Source: Leidyana gryllorum EB-2025a (Eukaryota > Apicomplexa). Taken from it: a stretch of DNA of 64,000 bases. Numbering within the stretch: the stretch's first letter is position 1; every line of letters starts with the position of its first letter. The position numbers and the translations under genes were made by a program. Under the pieces are notes generated by a model. That model had not been told where the DNA came from. It did no database searches and saw only the letters and a list, made by a program, of their open reading frames with translations. The stretch lies in assembly GCA_048772705.1 (NCBI GenBank), contig JBLWGC010000217.1:26455-90454 (forward strand), written 5' to 3'. Of the stretch, positions 6,550 to 13,800 are shown piece after piece.

Positions 6550-6619
6550 AGGCGGCTATCCCAAGTGCCAGAGAGGTGACTTTGCAGGCCAAATGTGCGG
6601 GGGTCGATACCAGGTCGGG
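6550..6619 (+). pseudogene. Ala-like tRNA pseudogene
   Basis: GGCGGCTATCCCAAGTG start and GTCGATACCAGGTC end; the anticodon arm (GTGACTTTGCAGGCC) does not pair. Related to the GGC-bearing copies at 17787 and 53513. Confidence 0.55.
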
Positions 6620-6680
6620 GAGCTCTCGAAAAAAGACGCCTGTGAATCATTTCTATAAGTGTGTCCCCCTGCGGGCGCTC

Positions 6681-6748
6681 ACCAGTGCGTCGTTTCGATC
6701 GACGGAACTTTGGGTCATGAGCCCAACACTCTCCTCGTGTCTCTCTGA
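6681..6748 (-). pseudogene. Initiator tRNA-Met pseudogene
   Basis: T-arm and loop CTCATGA are recognisable; the D-arm and 5' acceptor are lost. Confidence 0.6.
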
Positions 6749-6777
6749 GTGCTACAGCCTCTGTCGATCTTTCGACT

Positions 6778-6848
6778 GCACTTGTGGTCTGACGGCAAAA
6801 TGCGACCGTGCTGAAGGTCGTAACGCGGACTGAGTTCCCGCAGGTGCA
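6778..6848 (+). pseudogene. tRNA-Gly pseudogene
   Basis: Acceptor of the CCC type (GCACTTG/CAGGTGC). The loop is eight bases (GTGCTGAA) and the T-loop CTGAGTT. Confidence 0.6.
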
Positions 6849-6861
6849 GCCGTATGCAAGT

Positions 6862-6928
6862 CGGACGACCTGTCTATCGATCTCATCTGGCATGTCAATG
6901 AGCACTCTACTCTTTGAGCTAGCGGTCT
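6862..6928 (-). pseudogene. tRNA-Ala pseudogene
   Basis: Acceptor 3' strand GTCGTCCG and D-arm AGCTCAAAG are preserved; the anticodon arm is broken. Confidence 0.6.
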
Positions 6929-7057
6929 CCAGCTTAGAAGAGCTATTGCATGCCCTGCTTGATGAGTGGACGATTGCCCGTTGAGAATCTGCGGAACGCT
7001 GCTGGCAAGCTCGGGTCGCACGGCTGTGAGGGATGACACCAAATGTCACAACCTCTC

Positions 7058-7130
7058 TGCCTCGGCCGTGGATCGAACACGGGACTTCCAGATCTTCAGT
7101 CTGGCGCTCTCCCAACTGAGCTACCGAGGC
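7058..7130 (-). tRNA. tRNA-Phe (GAA)
   Basis: Reads UUC/UUU. Acceptor GCCTCGG/CCGAGGC, stem CCAGA/TCTGG, loop CTGAAGA, T-arm CGTG TTCGATC CACG, A discriminator. The 3' flank GACATTTGGTGTCA is a perfect hairpin kept at almost every Phe copy. Confidence 0.93.
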
Positions 7131-7245
7131 GGTAGGTAGTCACGGAAGGCGGTGAGGATGAGCACCTACCGCGGCCGTATGTGGGGCCACTGCCCGCTCA
7201 AAATGCGAGGACTTCTGGGGTTGGAGGCGGGCGTGTTTACTAGCG

Positions 7246-7316
7246 TCCGAGATAGTATAGTGGTCAGTATTCCGCCTGTCACGCGGAAGACCCGGGTTCG
7301 ATTCCCGGTCTCGAAA
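7246..7316 (+). tRNA. tRNA-Asp (GTC)
   Basis: One D-loop T is missing and the 3' acceptor reads TCTCGAA, losing one pair; loop CTGTCAC. Confidence 0.82.
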
Positions 7317-7371
7317 CGCAGGTGGTTTCGCTTAAGATTCTCTGCTTCGGTTCTCGCTGAAAGTTGCGAGC

Positions 7372-7442
7372 TACAGCCACCGAGGATCGAATTCGGGACT
7401 TCTGCGTGCGAAGCAGACGTCGTAACCACTAGACCATTGCTG
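7372..7442 (-). tRNA. Val-type tRNA with CGC anticodon
   Basis: Val body, loop TTCGCAC: A35 of the CAC anticodon has become G, giving CGC (Ala codon GCG). One base is lost beside the anticodon stem and one acceptor base is changed. Probably non-functional. Confidence 0.7.
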
Positions 7443-7505
7443 CACGGATGGTCCCCGCAGCCCAAGACATGGCGAAGTTTCAGGGAGTAGTGAGGACCAG
7501 TTTCA

Positions 7506-7577
7506 AGGTCGCGCCGCGAATCGAACCCAGGTCGGGAGATTCAGAGTCTCCAGTGCTAACCACTACACGACGCAACC
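7506..7577 (-). tRNA. tRNA-Gln (CTG)
   Basis: Reads CAG. Acceptor GGTTGCG/CGCGACC, stem GGAGA/TCTCC with loop CTCTGAA, B-box GGTTCGATTC, T discriminator. Gln commonly sits beside Val-CAC. Confidence 0.92.
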
Positions 7578-7585
7578 GGCTCAGC

Positions 7586-7616
7586 CCTCCAGTGCTAAAC
7601 ACTACACCAAGTAACC
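7586..7616 (-). pseudogene. tRNA-Gln 5' fragment
   Basis: Second 5' half (GGTTACTTGGTGTAGTG) placed directly beside the complete Gln gene; its acceptor GGTTACT matches the CTA-bearing copy at 21221. Confidence 0.65.
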
Positions 7617-7717
7617 GATCAGCCCATCCAAAAGAGTCGGTAGAATCATCCGGGCTAGCGTTCCCAACTGGACACATGCAACACGCGTCTCTCTACTGAC
7701 CTTTGAAATATTGTAAC

Positions 7718-7788
7718 TGACTCTGGTATCTTCGTCGGCAGAGTGTGTGATTGTAAAATGCAAACTCGGAAATCCGGGCTCTGAGGCA
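7718..7788 (+). pseudogene. tRNA-Asn pseudogene
   Basis: D-arm CGTCGGCAGAG is kept; the anticodon arm GTGATTGTAAAATGC and T-arm are degraded. Related copies at 21045, 30567 and 42481. Confidence 0.6.
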
Positions 7789-7801
7789 ACCTTCACACAT
7801 A

Positions 7802-7882
7802 CTGCGGTGCCCGAGTCTAGCCAAGGGGTAAAGGGCACACTTGAAAGCTTTCAACTCTGTAGTAAAAAAGCGGCACTTGCAG
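7802..7882 (+). ncRNA. Recurrent structured spacer element
   Basis: About 80 nt bounded by CTGCGGTGCC and GGCACTTGCAG, which can pair; inside, GTGCCC and GGGCAC can form an alternative hairpin. TGCCCGAGT recalls a class II D-arm, but no T-arm is present. Copies at 12386, 20955, 30651 and 42385, always between a decayed Asn and an Ala gene. It may be an ancient Ser/Leu-type tRNA or another small RNA. Confidence 0.4.
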
Positions 7883-7893
7883 ACTACGAAGTT

Positions 7894-7966
7894 TGGACGA
7901 CCTGGGCATCGATCCCAGTACCTCTCGCATGCTAAGCGAGCGCTCTACCATTTGAGCTAGTCGCCC
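7894..7966 (-). tRNA. tRNA-Ala (AGC)
   Basis: Loop TTAGCAT; acceptor GGGCGAC/GTCGTCC. A34 is expected to be edited to inosine (GCU/GCC/GCA). Confidence 0.93.
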
Positions 7967-8055
7967 TTTGTGCAGACCCCGTCGCATTTTGTTGATTCTC
8001 AACATCGTATGACCACTCTCGCGACTGTGCTCACCGCGTTGCACGACCGACAGGC

Positions 8056-8127
8056 GGCTGTTTGGTCTAGTGGTATGATTCTTCCTTCGGGTGGAAGAAG
8101 TCCTGGGTTCGATTCCCAGAACAGCCC
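8056..8127 (+). tRNA. tRNA-Pro (CGG)
   Basis: Consensus copy, loop TTCGGGT, B-box GGTTCGATTCC. No T4 run occurs before the next gene. Confidence 0.94.
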
Positions 8128-8207
8128 GTTGGTTGTCGGTTGACCCGACGCTCTATCTCAGATCAAGAGGGTACGGCTCTCGGCTAAAGCTGCAGCTGAG
8201 GAAGTTG

Positions 8208-8280
8208 TCCACTGTAGTCTAAGTGGCTAGGATATGCGGCTCTCACCCGCACGATCTGGGTTCAAGTCCCGGCAGTGGAA
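8208..8280 (+). tRNA. tRNA-Glu (CTC)
   Basis: Reads GAG. Acceptor TCCACTG/CAGTGGA pairs fully, stem TGCGG/CCGCA, loop CTCTCAC. The 76-nt spacer to Thr has no T4 run, so the two could share a transcript. Confidence 0.93.
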
Positions 8281-8356
8281 GTCATTGGACCATTCGAGCA
8301 AAGTGCGTCAGAAATCCCCGTCAATAGTGACTGATTCGTGATCTTTGGCTTGCATT

Positions 8357-8428
8357 GCCTTCTTAGCTTAGGGGCAGAGCATTCGCTTAGTAAGCGAAAG
8401 GTCGCCGGTTCGATTCCGGCAGAAGGCT
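8357..8428 (+). tRNA. tRNA-Thr (AGT)
   Basis: Loop TTAGTAA; consensus. Third gene of the plus-strand run Pro-Glu-Thr. Confidence 0.94.
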
Positions 8429-8483
8429 CGACTGCATCGAATGGGTACCTGCAAGCTTATCGCAACTCCAATCATCGTAGCTG

Positions 8484-8556
8484 AGCCTCGTAGCTCAGCC
8501 ATCAGAGTGTAAGTCTCTTAGCCACGAAGTCGCAGGTTTGGAACCTGCCAGTACCT
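8484..8556 (+). pseudogene. tRNA-Asn pseudogene, recurrent family
   Basis: Full length, but the anticodon region reads GTAAGTCTCTTAGCC and cannot close a 5-bp stem; T-loop TTTGGAA. Confidence 0.6.
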
Positions 8557-8570
8557 GACGCACCCACAGC

Positions 8571-8641
8571 GCTCTGTTTGGTCCAGTTATATATTCTTCC
8601 TTTGGTGGAAGAAGTCCTGGGTTCGATTCCCAGAACAGCCC
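8571..8641 (+). pseudogene. tRNA-Pro pseudogene
   Basis: Loop TTTGGT has six bases and the D-arm is eroded (GTCCAGTTATATAT). The sister copy at 29511 keeps a seven-base loop. Confidence 0.7.
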
Positions 8642-8665
8642 GTTTGATAGTTGTTGACTCAATGC

Positions 8666-8731
8666 CACGTCTCTCCAAGGTCGGCTTCTATATGCGGCTC
8701 CCACTCTTACAATGCCGGATGAAGTCCAGAC
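8666..8731 (+). pseudogene. tRNA-Glu pseudogene, recurrent family
   Basis: Inverted relative of 2682; same spacer CAGCTGAGACAAAATCTGAG alongside. Confidence 0.6.
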
Positions 8732-8779
8732 CAGCTGAGACAAAATCTGAGTTGCACCAGTTGTGAGGGGCTGGAACTG

Positions 8780-8851
8780 CTCCGAGACCGGGAATCGAAC
8801 ACGGGTCTTCCGCGTGACAGGCGGAAATACTAATCACTATACTATCTCGGA
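8780..8851 (-). tRNA. tRNA-Asp (GTC)
   Basis: Loop CTGTCAC; T-arm CCCGTGTTCGATTCC has one weakened pair. Confidence 0.92.
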
Positions 8852-8929
8852 CGCTAGTAAACACGCCGGCCTCCAACCCCAGAACTCCTCGCATTTTGAA
8901 TTTCACGGACAGGAAACGGGTAACACTTC

Positions 8930-8992
8930 GGCAAGATGGCCGAGTGCTGTGTGCAAGCCGCCGTCCGAAAATGCGGGCGGATGATCGCAACC
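8930..8992 (+). pseudogene. tRNA-Leu pseudogene, recurrent family
   Basis: GGCAAGATGGCCGAG followed by a collapsed anticodon arm (GTGCAAGCC) and no T-arm. Always next to Thr-TGT (16.4, 40.2, 54.3, 62.0 kb). Confidence 0.65.
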
Positions 8993-9012
8993 ATGTTTAG
9001 GCTAATGACTGA

Positions 9013-9084
9013 AGCCTCCTGCCGGAATCGAACCAGCGACCTTTCGCTTACAAAGCGAATGCTCTGCCCCTAAGCTAAGGAGGC
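9013..9084 (-). tRNA. tRNA-Thr (TGT)
   Basis: Loop TTTGTAA, acceptor GCCTCCT/AGGAGGC. Reads ACA/ACG. Opens the block Thr-Ser-Ser-Gln-Val-Asp-Leu-Trp that recurs five more times. Confidence 0.94.
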
Positions 9085-9148
9085 ATTCCCTGTCTCGACC
9101 CATATGAGTTTTTGATGCTGGGAATTGCATCATGTCCACCACATCGCA

Positions 9149-9230
9149 CGACAACTGCTGGATTTGAACCAGCGCGGGCCAGGCCCGGTAGATTTCGAGT
9201 CTACCCCCTTAACCACTCGGGCAAGTTGCC
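9149..9230 (-). tRNA. tRNA-Ser (CGA)
   Basis: Loop CTCGAAA; reads UCG. Confidence 0.94.
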
Positions 9231-9339
9231 ACCTGTCGAACTCGGCATTTTGCGGCCAGTGATGTCACATACGGTTCGGCAAGCTTGACTAGGACCCCAA
9301 ACCGTTGTGAAAAAGTGCCAGCGAGTAAGAGATGTCGTC

Positions 9340-9421
9340 GGCAAGGTGGCCGAGTGGTTAAGGCGGCGGCCTGCTAAGCCGTTGGGTTCCACCCGCGTGA
9401 GTTCGAATCTCACCCTTGTCG
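9340..9421 (+). tRNA. tRNA-Ser (GCT)
   Basis: Reads AGC/AGU. 82 nt, acceptor GGCAAGG/CCTTGTC, stem GCGGC/GCCGT with loop CTGCTAA, variable arm TGGGTTCCACCC, T-arm GTGAG TTCGAAT CTCAC, G discriminator. A separate family from the UCN Ser genes. Confidence 0.94.
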
Positions 9422-9578
9422 GTAGCATTCGGGGAGAGCGCAACTGGTTGAATGATTGAACTGAGGTTTTTGCCCGACTCGAATCCAACTCTTTACGCTG
9501 GGGTCTGTATACAAGACCCGTGTTGCATGTGTCCAGTTGAGGAAGCGCTAGTCCGACTCTTCTGGGATGGGCTGAACC

Positions 9579-9646
9579 GGTTGCGTCCTTGGTGGTTAGC
9601 ACTCGACACTTTGGATTTTCCGACCTGGGTTCGATCCCGGCGCGAT
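9579..9646 (+). pseudogene. tRNA-Gln pseudogene (TTG-like), recurrent family
   Basis: Gln acceptor and T-arm with loop CTTTGGA, which would give TTG, but the flanking stem does not pair (CGACA/TTTTC). Here the 3' end is also clipped. Copies at 15.8, 39.5, 44.1, 54.9 and 61.3 kb. Confidence 0.65.
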
Positions 9647-9709
9647 GAACTGGTCCTCACTACTCCCTGAAGCTTCGCCACTTCTCTTGGGCTGCGGGGA
9701 CCATCCATG

Positions 9710-9781
9710 CAGTCATGGTCTAGTGGTTACGACGTGTGCTTAACACGCAGAAGGTCCCGAGTTCGATCCTCGGTGGCTGTA
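9710..9781 (+). tRNA. tRNA-Val (AAC)
   Basis: Reads GUU/GUC after editing. Acceptor CAGCCAT/GTGGCTG, loop TTAACAC, B-box AGTTCGATCC, A discriminator. This copy has two changes (CAGTCAT; stem TGTGC). Usually convergent with an Asp gene across a 40-55 nt spacer. Confidence 0.88.
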
Positions 9782-9804
9782 GCTTGCAACTTTCAGCGGG
9801 CACC

Positions 9805-9810
9805 AAAAAA
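9805..9810 (-). terminator. T6 tract, Pol III terminator candidate
   Basis: Six T on the minus strand about 27 nt beyond the Asp gene at 9837. The same tract follows Asp at 15.6, 18.4, 39.3, 44.4, 55.2, 61.1 and 63.9 kb. Confidence 0.6.
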
Positions 9811-9836
9811 GACAATCTTAAGCGAGATCAACTGTG

Positions 9837-9908
9837 CTCCGAGACCGGGAATCGAACCCGGGTCTTCCGCGTGACAGGCGGAAATACTAACCACTATACT
9901 ATCTCGGA
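9837..9908 (-). tRNA. tRNA-Asp (GTC)
   Basis: Consensus copy, loop CTGTCAC. Confidence 0.95.
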
Positions 9909-10001
9909 CGCTCCGAACACACCGGCCTGAAACCCCAAAAGTCCTTCCATCTTGAGATCCAGGGATAGAAAACGCGTGGAGCGGCGAGCCAACAACATCC
10001 C

Positions 10002-10081
10002 GGCAAGATGACCGAGTGGTCTGAGGCGGTGTGCTCAGACCGGAGTCTGAAAGGTCGTGGGTTCGAATCCCACTTTTGTCA
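10002..10081 (+). tRNA. tRNA-Leu (CAG)
   Basis: Loop CTCAGAC; stem partner CGGAG leaves a G-G mismatch that is kept in the related copies at 15.4, 44.6 and 55.4 kb. A-box TGACCGAGTGG. Confidence 0.85.
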
Positions 10082-10117
10082 GGCTGCGCCCCAAACGGGA
10101 AAAACATAGAGTCCGGT

Positions 10118-10189
10118 TGAGCCCAGAGTGATTCGAACACCCAACCTTCTGATCTGGAGTCAGGCGCGCTACCGTTGCCCCATAGGCCC
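10118..10189 (-). tRNA. tRNA-Trp (CCA)
   Basis: Loop CTCCAGA; anticodon stem has one change (GCGCC) and the D-arm another. Confidence 0.85.
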
Positions 10190-10216
10190 AAAACCATCCC
10201 CCGTTCCAGACTCATT

Positions 10217-10270
10217 TACCGGCAATCGGCCCGCTTCTTACGCGTGACATGCGAAAATAGTAACCACTAT
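10217..10270 (-). pseudogene. tRNA-Asp pseudogene, decayed family
   Basis: Truncated at the D-arm compared with 15153; same neighbours (Trp, Gly). Confidence 0.65.
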
Positions 10271-10344
10271 GAACAGGCCACGGACATTCCATTCGTTCAG
10301 AAAACGGCCGTTACCGTGTACGAGCTTCAACAACAAGGTGTCAC

Positions 10345-10415
10345 GCATCTGTGGTCTAGTGGTAGAATGTCTCGTTGCCATCGAGACGACCCGGGTTCGA
10401 TTCCCGGCAGATGCA
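10345..10415 (+). tRNA. tRNA-Gly (GCC)
   Basis: Consensus; a T4 run lies 16 nt downstream. Confidence 0.95.
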
Positions 10416-10490
10416 GATGACACATGGTTGCTTTTCCACCATTCAGAAATTCAAGCGTGAGTTGGTGTTTAACCCTCCAACCACATCGCA

Positions 10491-10572
10491 CGACAACTGC
10501 TGGATTTGAACCAGCGCGGGCCCGGCCCAGTAGATTTCTAGTCTACCCCCTTAACCACTCGGGCAAGTTGCC
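10491..10572 (-). tRNA. tRNA-Ser (AGA)
   Basis: Loop CTAGAAA; full cloverleaf. Confidence 0.94.
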
Positions 10573-10642
10573 CTTGTCCAACTTGGCATTTTGCGGCCAA
10601 TGGCTTCACATACGGTTCAGCAAGCTTTACTAGGACTGCTCG

Positions 10643-10706
10643 CGCCGCCCGAACCCGCGGTTCTCCCTTCAAAAGTCTTGCGCTCTACCGACGGAGTTGG
10701 GGCGGC
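10643..10706 (-). pseudogene. tRNA-Lys pseudogene, recurrent family
   Basis: GCCGCCCCAACTCCGTCGG start, loop CTTTTGA. The T-arm is collapsed by an eight-base deletion within the GCGGG/CCCGC repeat. Copies at 19.7, 22.9, 23.8, 31.6, 48.1 (twice) and 60.8 kb. Confidence 0.7.
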
Positions 10707-10783
10707 AAGAAAGCTCGGACTTGGTAACAAATTCCAGTCGTATTGATGGTGGAATCTTTCCGAGACGGTTCGGCTCTCGGCCG

Positions 10784-10836
10784 TAGGATATGCGGCTTTC
10801 ACCCGCACGATCCGGGTTCAAGTCCCGGCAGTGGAA
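10784..10836 (+). pseudogene. tRNA-Glu pseudogene (TTC), 5'-truncated
   Basis: From the D-loop onward the sequence is perfect Glu-TTC. The first 20 bases are replaced by spacer sequence. Confidence 0.8.
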
Positions 10837-10912
10837 GTCATTGAAGTACTCGAGCAAAGTGCTCCACTAATCTCCGTCAGTAGCCATCGTTTCGTTATCT
10901 CCAACTTACATT

Positions 10913-10984
10913 GCCTTCTTAGCTTAGGGGCAGAGCATTCGCTTAGTAAGCGAAAGGTCGCCGATTTGATTCCGGCAGAAGGCT
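10913..10984 (+). tRNA. tRNA-Thr (AGT)
   Basis: Loop TTAGTAA; T-arm CCGATTTGATTCCGG carries two B-box changes. Confidence 0.8.
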
Positions 10985-11033
10985 TTGCTCACGACCCAAT
11001 CAATTCTATAACTGTTTCCCTCCTGCGCACACT

Positions 11034-11105
11034 TAGCAGTGCGTCGTTTCGATCGACGAACCTTTGGGTTATGAGCCCAACACTCTTCCACTGAGCTACA
11101 CTGCT
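11034..11105 (-). tRNA. tRNA-Met (CAT), initiator
   Basis: Starts translation at AUG. Acceptor AGCAGTG/CACTGCT with the A1-T72 pair, loop CTCATAA closed by TTGGG/CCCAA (the G-C pairs required of initiators), T-arm GATCGAAAC lacking T54, all eukaryotic initiator hallmarks. One V-loop/T-stem base is changed here. Eight full or nearly full copies occur, each next to Thr. Confidence 0.92.
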
Positions 11106-11240
11106 CAGTCTGCAACATGGAAGAGGGAACCGAAATGCGATTCTTGAGATGTTAATGGCTTTGAGTGCCGAAGTGGGCCAACGAGGTGGCTGTGTTGGCT
11201 GTGAGGGCAACTTGTCCCGTCGGGTCAACCGACAACCAAC

Positions 11241-11311
11241 GGGCTGTTCTGGGAATCGAACCCAGGACTCCTTCCACCCAAGGAAGGATCATACCACTAG
11301 ACCAAACAGCC
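11241..11311 (-). pseudogene. tRNA-Pro pseudogene
   Basis: Anticodon loop TTGGGT is six bases, one short; the rest is intact. Confidence 0.75.
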
Positions 11312-11444
11312 GACTGGTCGGTCGTGCAACCCGCTGAGGACATTTGACCTGGTGGTCATACTATGTTGAGAACCAACAAATGCGATGGGTCTGCACAACA
11401 AAATAGAAGGACTTTTGGGGTTTCAGGCCGGTTTGTTCGGAGCG

Positions 11445-11516
11445 TCCGAGATAGTATAGTGGTTAGTATTTCCGCCTGTCACGCGGAAGACCCGGGTTCG
11501 ATTTCCGGTCTCGAAG
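11445..11516 (+). tRNA. tRNA-Asp (GTC)
   Basis: Loop CTGTCAC; 3' acceptor TCTCGAA breaks pair 2, T-stem ATTTCC has one change. Confidence 0.85.
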
Positions 11517-11571
11517 CACACTTGATTTCGCTTAAGGTTCTCCCCTTTGGTTCCCGCTGAAAGTTGCGAGC

Positions 11572-11643
11572 TACAGCCACCGAGGATCGAACTCGGGACC
11601 TTCTGCGTGTGAAGCAGACGTCGTGACCACTAGACCATGGCTG
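11572..11643 (-). tRNA. tRNA-Val (CAC)
   Basis: Loop TTCACAC; reads GUG. Convergent with the Asp at 11445. Confidence 0.94.
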
Positions 11644-11707
11644 CAGAGAAGGTCCCGCAGACCAAGAGAAGTGGCGAGGTTTTACGAAGTACTGAGTACT
11701 AGTTTTG

Positions 11708-11779
11708 AGGTCGCGCCGGGAATCGAACGCAGGTCGGGAGATTCAGAGTCTCCAGTGCTAACCACTACACCACGCAACC
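11708..11779 (-). tRNA. tRNA-Gln (CTG)
   Basis: Loop CTCTGAA; one T-stem change (TGCGTTCG). Confidence 0.9.
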
Positions 11780-11900
11780 CATTCAGTCCTTCCCAAAAAA
11801 GAGTTGATAGAGCCATCCGGACTAGCGCTCCCTCAACTAGATCATCAGGATACGTGTTTCCAGAGACACACGCCTTTTTTCCCAGTCCGCAGGCTCCGTG

Positions 11901-11972
11901 CAGCCATGGTCTAGTGGTCACGACGTCTGCTTCACACGCAGAAGGTCCCGAGTCCGATCCTCGGTGGCTGTA
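11901..11972 (+). tRNA. tRNA-Val (CAC)
   Basis: Loop TTCACAC; T-loop TCCGATC, with T55 changed. Confidence 0.85.
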
Positions 11973-12027
11973 GCTCGCAACTTTCAGCGATATCCGAAAG
12001 AAACAATCCTAAGCGCAACCAACTGTG

Positions 12028-12067
12028 CTCCGAGACCGGGAATCGATCTTGGTTTTCCGCGTGATAG
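12028..12067 (-). pseudogene. tRNA-Asp pseudogene, 5'-truncated
   Basis: Shares the eroded T-arm and ATC loop of the copy at 8-77 and stops at the anticodon. Confidence 0.7.
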
Positions 12068-12162
12068 ATCCTCTGGATACGCTGGCCCCCAACCCCAGAA
12101 GTTCTTCCATTTTGAGATTCCACGGATAGAAAACGCGTGGAGCGGCGAGCCAACAACATTTC

Positions 12163-12242
12163 GGCAAGATGGCCGAGTGGTCCAAGGCGCTGTGTTCAGG
12201 CCGCAGTCCGAAAGGGCGTGGGTTCGAATCCCACTCTAGTCA
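12163..12242 (+). tRNA. tRNA-Leu (CAG)
   Basis: Loop TTCAGGC; one acceptor base changed (TCTAGTC). Confidence 0.92.
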
Positions 12243-12300
12243 GCCGTTGTATCGGCTCGGTCAGCCACTGGATGCAATAGGTCTTCCATGTAGAGCGGAT

Positions 12301-12373
12301 GGGCGGCTAGCTCAGATGGTAGAGCGCTCGCTTTGCATGCGAGAGGTACTGGGATCGATACCCAGGTCGTCCA
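12301..12373 (+). tRNA. tRNA-Ala (TGC)
   Basis: Consensus, loop TTTGCAT. Confidence 0.95.
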
Positions 12374-12385
12374 AACTTTGTAGTG

Positions 12386-12463
12386 CTGCAACTGGCGCTA
12401 TTTGACTACAGAGCTGAGAGCTTTAAGGGTGCCCTGTAGCCCTTGAATAGACTTGGGCACCGC
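12386..12463 (-). ncRNA. Recurrent structured spacer element
   Basis: Inverted copy of 7802, beside Ala; GTGCCC/GGGCAC pairing is preserved. Confidence 0.4.
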
Positions 12464-12551
12464 ACTTCAACTCGACATGCGCAGCAGTGGCCCCCATACA
12501 GCTAGCAAGCTTGCCTCGGTCGAAACGGAACGTCTTCCGGGTGCGAGGCTA

Positions 12552-12587
12552 TGATGCGGATGGCCATATCCATTAGACCACCGCACC
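12552..12587 (-). pseudogene. tRNA-Arg (TCG-type) remnant
   Basis: GGTGCGGTGGTCTAATGGATA joined to CATCCGCATCA; anticodon and T-arm deleted. Confidence 0.65.
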
Positions 12588-12618
12588 ATAGACAAGCTTT
12601 GGTCATCTCGGGAGCTTG

Positions 12619-12691
12619 TCCACTGTAGTCTAAGTGGCTAGGATATGCCGCTTTCACCCGCACGATCCGGGTTCAAGTCCCGGCAGTGGAA
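12619..12691 (+). tRNA. tRNA-Glu (TTC)
   Basis: Loop CTTTCAC; anticodon stem TGCCG leaves one mismatch. Confidence 0.88.
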
Positions 12692-12759
12692 GTTACTCGA
12701 GCAAAGTGCTCCAGTATTCCCCGTCAATAGTAACTGATTCGTGATCTTCGGCTTGTATT

Positions 12760-12831
12760 GCCTTCTTAGCTTAGGGGCAGAGCATTCGCTTAGTAAGCGA
12801 AAGGTCGCCGGTTCGATTCCGGCAGAAGGCT
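12760..12831 (+). tRNA. tRNA-Thr (AGT)
   Basis: Consensus, loop TTAGTAA. Confidence 0.95.
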
Positions 12832-12953
12832 TGCTCACGAGCTTAAGCTTTTCTGGCTGGTCTCTCAGATCTCGATAACGACCTGAGAGGGCTGCAAAAT
12901 TCTTCGGTAGAAGATGAAGGATCTCCCTACTAACCTCTGAAAGATTGTCACTG

Positions 12954-13026
12954 GGTCTTGTAGCTCAGTCGGCAGAGCGTGTGGCTGTTAACCACAAAGT
13001 CGCAGGTTCGAAACCTGCCAGGACCG
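12954..13026 (+). tRNA. tRNA-Asn (GTT)
   Basis: Consensus, loop CTGTTAA. Confidence 0.95.
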
Positions 13027-13127
13027 GGTGCTGCGGCACCGTACTCTCTAGACGGCACTTGTGCTCTTGGACCCTTCCAAGGTCGTAAATATGTATTTAA
13101 ATACCGGCAGTTGCAGACTACGAAGTT

Positions 13128-13200
13128 TGGACGACCTGGGCATCGATCCCAGTACCTCTCGCATGCTAAGCGAGCGCTCTACCATTTGAGCCAGTAGCCC
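13128..13200 (-). tRNA. tRNA-Ala (AGC)
   Basis: Loop TTAGCAT; acceptor GGGCTAC and D-arm TGGCTC show two changes. Confidence 0.85.
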
Positions 13201-13289
13201 ATTGTGGAGACCCCATTGCATTTTTTTGTTCTCAACATCGTATGACCACTCTCTCGACTGTACCCAGCGGGTTGAACCACCGGCTAGGC

Positions 13290-13361
13290 GGCTGTTTGGT
13301 CTAGTGGTATGATCCTTCCTTAGGGTGGAAGGAGTCCTGGGTTCGATTCCCAGAACAGCCC
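13290..13361 (+). tRNA. tRNA-Pro (AGG)
   Basis: Loop TTAGGGT; stem CTTCC/GGAAG. Reads CCU/CCC after editing. Confidence 0.94.
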
Positions 13362-13457
13362 GTCTGATAGTTGTTGACGCAACAGGGCACTCGACCCATA
13401 CAGCTAAGACAGGATCTGAGTTGTTGACTCAACAGGCTGCAACCCGGCCATTCGTCC

Positions 13458-13530
13458 AGACGCTACTGGGACTCGAACCCAGAATCCCCGGTTCCGTAGA
13501 CCGATGCCATATCCATTAGGCCATAGCGCC
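13458..13530 (-). tRNA. tRNA-Arg (ACG)
   Basis: Reads CGU/CGC/CGA after editing. Acceptor GGCGCTA/TAGCGTC, stem TCGGT/ACCGG, loop CTACGGA, B-box GGTTCGAGTCC. Two complete copies (also 23422), each followed by a decayed His on the same strand. Confidence 0.9.
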
Positions 13531-13651
13531 GACTAGCGGAGCCGTCAAATGGGAGTGTGTAGCGATCAAGACAGGACATGGGCAGCTACGCCCGATGGTG
13601 GGTGTGGGCAGACTTCACCCACATCTCCCATTCGAGACATCGGGGACATAC

Positions 13652-13724
13652 TATCCAAGCCAGGATTCGGGCCTGGGTATGCACGGCCACAACTTGCTGT
13701 TGTAAGCACCTAGACGACCCGGAC
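13652..13724 (-). pseudogene. tRNA-His pseudogene (GTG)
   Basis: Loop TTGTGGC is kept, but the T-loop reads CCGAATC and the D-loop is scrambled. Sister copy at 23617. Confidence 0.65.
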
Positions 13725-13800
13725 AATCTTCAAGTGAGGCTGGTGGGTACCAAAGCCACTTAAGATGTCGGGCTATCGGGTTTTTTGTCCTTGCATTCCT

